Positions 59,518-64,000 of a stretch of 64,000 nt of DNA are shown here, piece by piece. Origin of the DNA: Ureibacillus massiliensis 4400831 = CIP 108448 = CCUG 49529. Its GTDB lineage: Bacteria; Bacillota; Bacilli; Bacillales_A; Planococcaceae. A model generated the notes under the pieces. That model searched no databases. It saw only the letters and a list, made by a program, of their open reading frames with translations, and had not been told where the DNA came from. The first letter of the stretch is position 1, and each line of letters opens with the position of its first letter. Location of the stretch: assembly GCF_000772965.1 (NCBI RefSeq), contig NZ_JPVQ01000017.1, positions 1 through 64,000 of the forward strand. The letters are read 5' to 3'. Position numbers and translations under genes: made by a program.

Positions 59518-59915
59518 TAAAATTCCTCCTCATGTTCATTTGGTGTATTAACCATGTGATGGGCAGTCATAGCCAGTCGCTTGAAGTATACTTCTCTAAA
59601 CTTTCCTTCAAGCCCTACTTCATCCATTGCTTCACTCATACATTCGAGCCAAGCCTGTGCGTGATCAGGCGTAATTTTAAAGGGCATATGACGAGCTTTC
59701 ATCATTGGATGACCATGCTCTTCTGTGTATAGATTAGGTCCACCTAAGTATTGAGTCTGAAATTGGATCTGTTTACGTGCAGTTTCTGACAAATCTTCCG
59801 GAAAGAGTGGTCGTAACAATGGATGCTTGTCGACACGTTTGTAAAAAGCATGTATCAGCTCTTTTAGCTTATCAGCACCAAGTTCCTCGTAAGGAATCGT
59901 ATATTTTCGATTCAT
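59517..59915 (-). CDS. yjbI: Group II truncated hemoglobin (YjbI)
   Basis: 132 aa from ATG 59915, which has GAAGGAG 8 nt upstream; an upstream start at 59945 lacks one. The length equals B. subtilis YjbI. Typical group II features: YxxLG near the start (IPYEELGADKLKELIHAFYKRV), the PLFPEDL turn, QTQYLGGP, and proximal-His region HPMMKARHMPF. Such trHbO proteins bind O2 and thiol-reactive ligands. It is coupled to spxH, as in B. subtilis. Confidence 0.95.
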   Translation of the reverse strand: MNRKYTIPYEELGADKLKELIHAFYKRVDKHPLLRPLFPEDLSETARKQIQFQTQYLGGPNLYTEEHGHPMMKARHMPFKITPDHAQAWLECMSEAMDEVGLEGKFREVYFKRLAMTAHHMVNTPNEHEEEF

Positions 59916-59945
59916 AGGTGTAACTCCTTCTTTCGTAATAAGCAA

Positions 59946-60262
59946 AAATACATATGTATGGATGCAAAGATATGTTACTTTTAATGAATGATTTGTTTAA
60001 GTGTTATATTCATTCTAACAACGTAGACTTCAATTCTCAAATAAATCGCATAAAGAATTGTTTACATAATAGGTTAGAATTACATAATAAGAAAAAAGTT
60101 TTACTCTGTGAAACGACTTTATTGATTTCGTTTCAGGCAGAATGCCTCATTTTCTCCCTTAGGTAAGCTCCACTTTGCATCGAAATAAAGTGACAAATGC
60201 CCTCGCTTAACAGCTATAAACAACTTATTTTTGCAAATTAACATTAAAATAATAGAGTTAAA
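59946..60262. other. Gap between the globin gene and yjbJ
   Basis: AT-rich. It contains a 70-codon plus-strand frame (59954-60166) with no ribosome binding site, a composition unlike neighbours, and no recognisable family. It also has a weak GAAACGA/TCGTTTC pair without a T-run. I annotate no gene here. Confidence 0.4.
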
Positions 60263-60273
60263 ATATTCAATAA

Positions 60274-60978
60274 TTATGCCTGATAAGAGTTTAATATTTT
60301 CTGTACGTAATTTTGTGTTTCAGCAAAAGGTGGGATTCCGCCATATTTCTTTACATTACCTGGTCCTGCATTATAAGCAGCCAATGCAAGCTCAATATTA
60401 TTATCAAATTGATGTAACATTTCGCTTAAATATTTTGTTCCACCCATTATATTTTGTTCAGGGTCAGTTGGGTCCATAACACCTAAATATTTTGCAGTTC
60501 CAGGCATGAGTTGCATTAAACCCTTTGCACCTGCTGAGCTAACAGCGAGAGGATTAAAATTTGATTCTTGTTTAATGACCGATGTAATCAGTTTCTCAGG
60601 TACACCATATGTAGCGGATGCTTTTGATATTAATTCTTGAAAAATATTGCTACTTCCCATAACCGTATTATTTTCATTTAATTCATTACTTTTAAGTAAT
60701 GTGTCATAATAAGATGCAGGTATGTATGATGAATTTTCATTATTTAAAAATAAATTATTATATGCGTTAGATGCTTTATTAGAATCTAAAGTAAAGCTTT
60801 CGATAAGATCAGATGCATTTGATGATAAATTACTAGATGAATCCTCAACGAATTGGTCTAGTAATTGAGAAAAAACCGAATTATCATTACTTAATGCATT
60901 TATACTATTTGATGATGAAGAACCGATGGATTGTAACGCTTGTATTTCAAGTAGTAATTTCATTGAAGATACGTCCAT
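60274..60978 (-). CDS. yjbJ: Lytic transglycosylase, SLT domain (YjbJ-like)
   Basis: 234 aa from ATG 60978 behind GAAAGGATGATC. The first 120 residues are Ser/Asn-rich, probably disordered. The SLT domain (about 125-230) has the catalytic Glu in SVIKQESNFNP, plus SSAGAKGLMQLMPGTA and ALAAYNAGPGNVKKYGG. No obvious signal peptide is seen, which is unusual for a wall enzyme, though some spore or phage-related SLT proteins share this. It follows yjbK by 4 bp. Confidence 0.9.
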   Translation of the reverse strand: MDVSSMKLLLEIQALQSIGSSSSNSINALSNDNSVFSQLLDQFVEDSSSNLSSNASDLIESFTLDSNKASNAYNNLFLNNENSSYIPASYYDTLLKSNELNENNTVMGSSNIFQELISKASATYGVPEKLITSVIKQESNFNPLAVSSAGAKGLMQLMPGTAKYLGVMDPTDPEQNIMGGTKYLSEMLHQFDNNIELALAAYNAGPGNVKKYGGIPPFAETQNYVQKILNSYQA

Positions 60979-60982
60979 ATGA

Positions 60983-61570
60983 TCATCCTTTCTTAGCATT
61001 TAGTGCTTTCATAAAACGAGCAATTTTTTTATCGGTTGCACGTTTTTCTATTTGGAAGTCCGTTAAAAATTTATTAAAAATCTCTGCACCTGTATTTTCA
61101 TCATCTGCTTCATATTCTACCTCATAATCATCACAGTTTAAATAGAATGAGTGATCTAAAACAAGTATACCACCTTTATAAGGCAATTCCACCCGATCCG
61201 TTGTTAGGGAACCAAAGACTTTCAGTTCATCGATAGGGACATTTAAATTTAATAATTTTCTATGAACAGATGGGGCATCGAAGTGCTGGCCATTTAACAT
61301 CATTTCGGCTTCATTAGATGACAAAGAATCCGTTGTTTCCAAATGTGTATTTTCTGCTGTTTTTTCTTTTAATGTACAGACAATAGATGACTTCGTTTCT
61401 CTTATTCTTAAACCTGCATGTAACGTTTTTAAATGCCACTCAGGGGTATCAAAATAATGATTTGTTTGACGAATGATTTTAGAATCATCAATTTTAAATT
61501 CTTTTAATAACATTTCGTATTGCTCTTTAGTAAGCAAATTTTTAAATTCGATCTCTATTTCCTGAGTCAT
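60983..61570 (-). CDS. yjbK: CYTH domain protein YjbK
   Basis: 195 aa. The N-terminal EIEIEFK signature is the CYTH (triphosphate tunnel metalloenzyme) hallmark, followed by alternating charged beta strands (HAGLRIRET, SIVCTLKEK, DDYEVEYEADD) that line the tunnel. These enzymes act on tripolyphosphate or nucleotide triphosphates. The B. subtilis neighbourhood yjbI-yjbJ-yjbK-yjbL-yjbM is kept. Confidence 0.92.
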   Translation of the reverse strand: MTQEIEIEFKNLLTKEQYEMLLKEFKIDDSKIIRQTNHYFDTPEWHLKTLHAGLRIRETKSSIVCTLKEKTAENTHLETTDSLSSNEAEMMLNGQHFDAPSVHRKLLNLNVPIDELKVFGSLTTDRVELPYKGGILVLDHSFYLNCDDYEVEYEADDENTGAEIFNKFLTDFQIEKRATDKKIARFMKALNAKKG

Positions 61571-61685
61571 GAATTTCTTCCTTTCTTCGTAAAAAACATA
61601 TGTGGTTTTTCATTATTCTTTTTCTCGAAAGTATGTACTATGTTAAAATATGAAATGAATAGTGCTGCGAAGGGATGTAAGAACA

Positions 61686-62078
61686 TTGCGTAATATTTAC
61701 CGCGTAGAAAAATTTCAATTTATACATAATGAACTTCATTTTAGTTTAAACGAAAATGATAAGAAAATAAAATTTCAACCTGCTCATCAAGTACTTGCAG
61801 ATTCAGATGGTCAAGCTTTTATATATTTAGTTGAAGAGGGAGATAATTTAAGTTATGTAAGCTTCCCAAAGAATGTGTGGCCGCAACTACTTGAAATCGT
61901 AAAGCGAGAAAAAAATCCGCATTTACAAATCGGAGGAAAATCGATTGAGTTAGAAAACTTTTATGAGGAGCTTCTCGCACTCATCTACAATATCGAAGGT
62001 AATGATAACTATGGAGAAGATTTTGTAAAAGCAGTGGAAGAAACTTTTCATGAAATTTTAGTAGAAGAAACAGAGTAG
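61686..62078 (+). CDS. yjbL: UPF0738 family protein YjbL
   Basis: 130 aa from TTG 61686, 8 nt after AAGGGATG; a GTG at 61662 has no signal. Features shared with the UPF0738 family as I recall it: LADSDGQAFIYLVEEG, SFPKNVWPQL, and the IELENFYEELLALIYNIEGNDNYG block. Soluble, function unknown. Divergent from yjbK and upstream of relQ, as in B. subtilis. Confidence 0.85.
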   Translation: MRNIYRVEKFQFIHNELHFSLNENDKKIKFQPAHQVLADSDGQAFIYLVEEGDNLSYVSFPKNVWPQLLEIVKREKNPHLQIGGKSIELENFYEELLALIYNIEGNDNYGEDFVKAVEETFHEILVEETE

Positions 62079-62172
62079 TCTTTCATCTTCAATTCATTAA
62101 ATAGCAATTTGGGGAAATTGTTATTTTCATCAAGCTTCTTGATGTACTGTTTTAGGCAGGGAGGAATTTACT

Positions 62173-62838
62173 ATGGGACAATGGGATGTTTTTTTAAGTC
62201 CATACAAACAAGCTGTAGATGAATTAAAAATAAAGCTAAAAGGCATGCGTTCTCAGTTTGGAATTCAGGGGAATACATCACCTATTGAGTTTGTGACAGG
62301 AAGAGTAAAACCTTTGGCAAGTATATATGATAAATCTCTAGAAAAAGGAATCCCTTTTGAGCCATCCGAACGGTTGGCAGAAGAAATGCAAGATATTGCA
62401 GGATTACGCATTATGTGTCAGTTTGTAGATGATATTACAACAGTCACGAATCTAATAAGACAAAGAGATGACCTACGAGTTGTTGAAGAAATTGATTATA
62501 TCGCACATAAAAAACCAAGTGGCTATCGTTCATATCACTTGATAGTTGCTTATCCTGTTGAAACGATTAATGGAAAAAGAGAAGTTTTAGCTGAAATACA
62601 AATTCGAACATTAGCCATGAACTTCTGGGCATCAATTGAACATTCATTAAATTATAAATATAAAGGGGTATTTCCAGAAGAAATTAAAAATCGACTACAA
62701 AGTGCTGCAGAGGCAGCATTCCGTTTAGATGAAGAAATGTCATCCATTCGAAGTGAAATTCAAGAGGCCCAAGCATATTTTAGCGAAGTAAAAGAAGCAA
62801 CCAATCCAACGATTCCTACGAAAAAGGAAAAGGAGTGA
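62173..62838 (+). CDS. relQ: Small alarmone synthetase RelQ (SasB)
   Basis: Synthesises (p)ppGpp from ATP and GDP/GTP; forms a tetramer in B. subtilis. 221 aa from ATG 62173 behind GGGAGG. The synthetase domain has [27 protein letters not shown], and [23 protein letters not shown], with a helical C-terminal tail. No hydrolase domain is present. NAD kinase follows almost directly. Confidence 0.95.
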   Translation: MGQWDVFLSPYKQAVDELKIKLKGMRSQFGIQGNTSPIEFVTGRVKPLASIYDKSLEKGIPFEPSERLAEEMQDIAGLRIMCQFVDDITTVTNLIRQRDDLRVVEEIDYIAHKKPSGYRSYHLIVAYPVETINGKREVLAEIQIRTLAMNFWASIEHSLNYKYKGVFPEEIKNRLQSAAEAAFRLDEEMSSIRSEIQEAQAYFSEVKEATNPTIPTKKEKE

Positions 62839-62843
62839 GTGAT

Positions 62844-63638
62844 TTGAAATTCTCTATCCAATCACGTAGAGACGATCAATCAAATGAATTAAGAGACCTT
62901 GCAAAAACATATCTACAGGATTTTGGTCTAACATTTGATGAAGAGGAGCCAGAAATTGTTATTTCCATTGGCGGTGATGGTACATTATTACACGCCTTTC
63001 ATCGGCATACCCACCGACTTGATAAAGTAGCTTTTGTCGGTATTCATACTGGTCATTTGGGTTTTTATGCGGATTGGAAACCTTCTGAATTAGAAAAACT
63101 TGTTTTATCGATTGCTAAGAAGGAATATAACGTTGTTGAATATCCACTCCTACAAGTAAGAGTGCAACATAATAATGCAGAAACAAATACGTATTTAGCA
63201 TTAAATGAAATAACTGTGAAGTCTCCGGATGTAACACTAGTTATGGATATTGAATTAAATGGGACCCATTTTGAACGATTTAGAGGAGATGGATTGTGTG
63301 TATCTACTCCTTCTGGAAGTACAGCTTATAATAAAGCATTAGGTGGAGCAATTATTCATCCAACATTACAAGCATTTCAAATAACAGAAATGGCATCGAT
63401 TAACAATCGTGTTTTCCGTACGGTAGGTTCTTCGTTAGTATTACCTGCTCATCATCATTGTGTTTTAAAGCCGGTTACAAATCAAAAATTTACGATGACG
63501 ATTGATCATATTCATTTAGAACAAACGGATTTGAAGTCAATTACATTTAATGTGGCATCTCAAAAAGTGCGTTTTGCAAGATTTAGACCGTTTCCTTTTT
63601 GGGAGAGAGTACACGATTCGTTTGTATCAAATGACTAG
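62844..63638 (+). CDS. ppnK: NAD kinase
   Basis: Phosphorylates NAD to NADP. 264 aa from TTG 62844, spaced from AAAAGGAG; a GTG at 62835 falls inside that signal. The chosen start gives MKFSIQSRR, like the B. subtilis enzyme. Motifs: [11 protein letters not shown] (the GGDG site), ALNEITVKS, and [15 protein letters not shown]. It is within 6 bp of relQ and 9 bp of the next gene, so relQ-ppnK-rluA type genes form one operon. Confidence 0.96.
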   Translation: MKFSIQSRRDDQSNELRDLAKTYLQDFGLTFDEEEPEIVISIGGDGTLLHAFHRHTHRLDKVAFVGIHTGHLGFYADWKPSELEKLVLSIAKKEYNVVEYPLLQVRVQHNNAETNTYLALNEITVKSPDVTLVMDIELNGTHFERFRGDGLCVSTPSGSTAYNKALGGAIIHPTLQAFQITEMASINNRVFRTVGSSLVLPAHHHCVLKPVTNQKFTMTIDHIHLEQTDLKSITFNVASQKVRFARFRPFPFWERVHDSFVSND

Positions 63639-63646
63639 GAGTTTCG

Positions 63647-64000
63647 ATGGACAATAGATTTCAAATAACATTTTATGCAAATCGAGATGGTGAGCTTCTT
63701 CGTGAAGCAATTGAAGCCGAGGGAATATCAAAACGAGCCTTAACATCCATTAAATTTAATGGAGGAAACATCTTAGTAAATGGTGATGAGAAAACAGTTC
63801 GGTACTCATTAAATAAAGGCGATGAAATTACGATTTTCTTTCCTTTAGAGGAAGTAAGTGATGGTCTTGTAATTGAACATGGAAAATTAAACATAGTTTA
63901 TGAAGATGAAGCACTTCTCATTATTGAAAAACCACCATTTATGAATACAATTCCTTCAAGAGAGCATCCAACGGGAAGTATAGCAAATTATGTATGTGGT
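63647..64000 (+). CDS. RluA/RluD family pseudouridine synthase (partial, YjbO-like)
   Basis: 118 codons of the N-terminus are present, cut by the window end. ATG 63647 follows AGGAG. An S4-like segment (AIEAEGISKRALTSIKFNGGNILVNG-type, about 25-50) precedes the catalytic domain start (IVYEDEALLIIEKPPFMNT and HPTGSIANYV). The catalytic Asp motif (GRLD) lies beyond the window. B. subtilis yjbO occupies the same place after NAD kinase. Confidence 0.9.
   Translation, partial: MDNRFQITFYANRDGELLREAIEAEGISKRALTSIKFNGGNILVNGDEKTVRYSLNKGDEITIFFPLEEVSDGLVIEHGKLNIVYEDEALLIIEKPPFMNTIPSREHPTGSIANYVCG

Noticed and set aside
59954-60166. 70-codon plus-strand frame between the globin gene and yjbJ
   Set aside because: No ribosome binding site, no recognisable domain, and an unusual composition with many Cys and Asn.

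Overview
The window is chromosomal DNA from a low-GC Firmicute of the order Bacillales. Gene families, protein sequences and gene order all resemble Bacillus subtilis, but the organism is not Bacillus sensu stricto: it has ClpB, which B. subtilis lacks, many TTG/GTG starts, and AT-rich intergenic DNA with tandem repeats. A member of the Planococcaceae/Caryophanaceae (Lysinibacillus, Solibacillus or a relative) is my best guess, by inference. No rRNA, tRNA, prophage, IS element or CRISPR was seen.

Layout. 1-5.2 kb: secA and prfB (with its programmed +1 frameshift), separated by a 21-bp/103-bp nested repeat array. 5.3-7.3 kb: a heptad-repeat coiled-coil ORF, a YhjD-like gene, a short comK and an IDEAL-domain gene. 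7.5-21 kb: uvrBA, a YvlB-like gene behind a SigW-type promoter, ftsEX with an M23 coiled-coil endopeptidase, a TlpA/ResA-like thioredoxin, ctpB, minJ and csbA. 21-23.5 kb: azlCD with a divergent XRE-cupin regulator, then a TVP38 membrane protein. 23.6-33.7 kb: addBA, DUF418, yisK, yisL. 33.9-35.4 kb: a secreted, membrane-anchored GH13 protein that has lost its catalytic residues. 35.6-42.7 kb: an oligopeptide ABC transporter operon interrupted by a 52-bp x 20 tandem array. 42.7-48.6 kb: DegV, a Cof-type HAD phosphatase, a YitW-like Fe-S assembly factor, Fnr, and an N-domain-less ClpB with a CtsR-type operator. 48.7-52.9 kb: fabH-fabF with a FapR-like operator, and trpS with a T-box. 53.4-64 kb: spx, mecA, coiA, pepF, the sRNA RoxS/RsaE, spxH, a truncated globin, yjbJ, yjbK, yjbL, relQ, NAD kinase and the start of an RluA-family pseudouridine synthase.

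Relative to B. subtilis as I recall it, the window joins three loci that are far apart there: secA-ftsEX-minJ-uvrBA, comK-yhj-addBA-yisKL, and fabHF-trpS-spx-mecA-yjb. Functional themes are export and division (SecA, FtsEX, M23 enzyme, MinJ, CtpB), DNA repair (UvrAB, AddAB), competence and adaptor proteolysis (ComK, MecA, CoiA, Spx, SpxH, ClpB), redox and oxygen response (Fnr, RoxS, Spx, globin, Rex-like site), and fatty acid synthesis (FabH, FabF, DegV).

The items most worth following up are the pseudo-amylase, the three arrays that share a GGACA(CA)AAA core with helical-turn spacing, the ComK without the FMLYP tail, the N-domain-less ClpB, and the RoxS gene with its Rex/Fnr-like operator. 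All calls come from reading the sequence; no database search was run.
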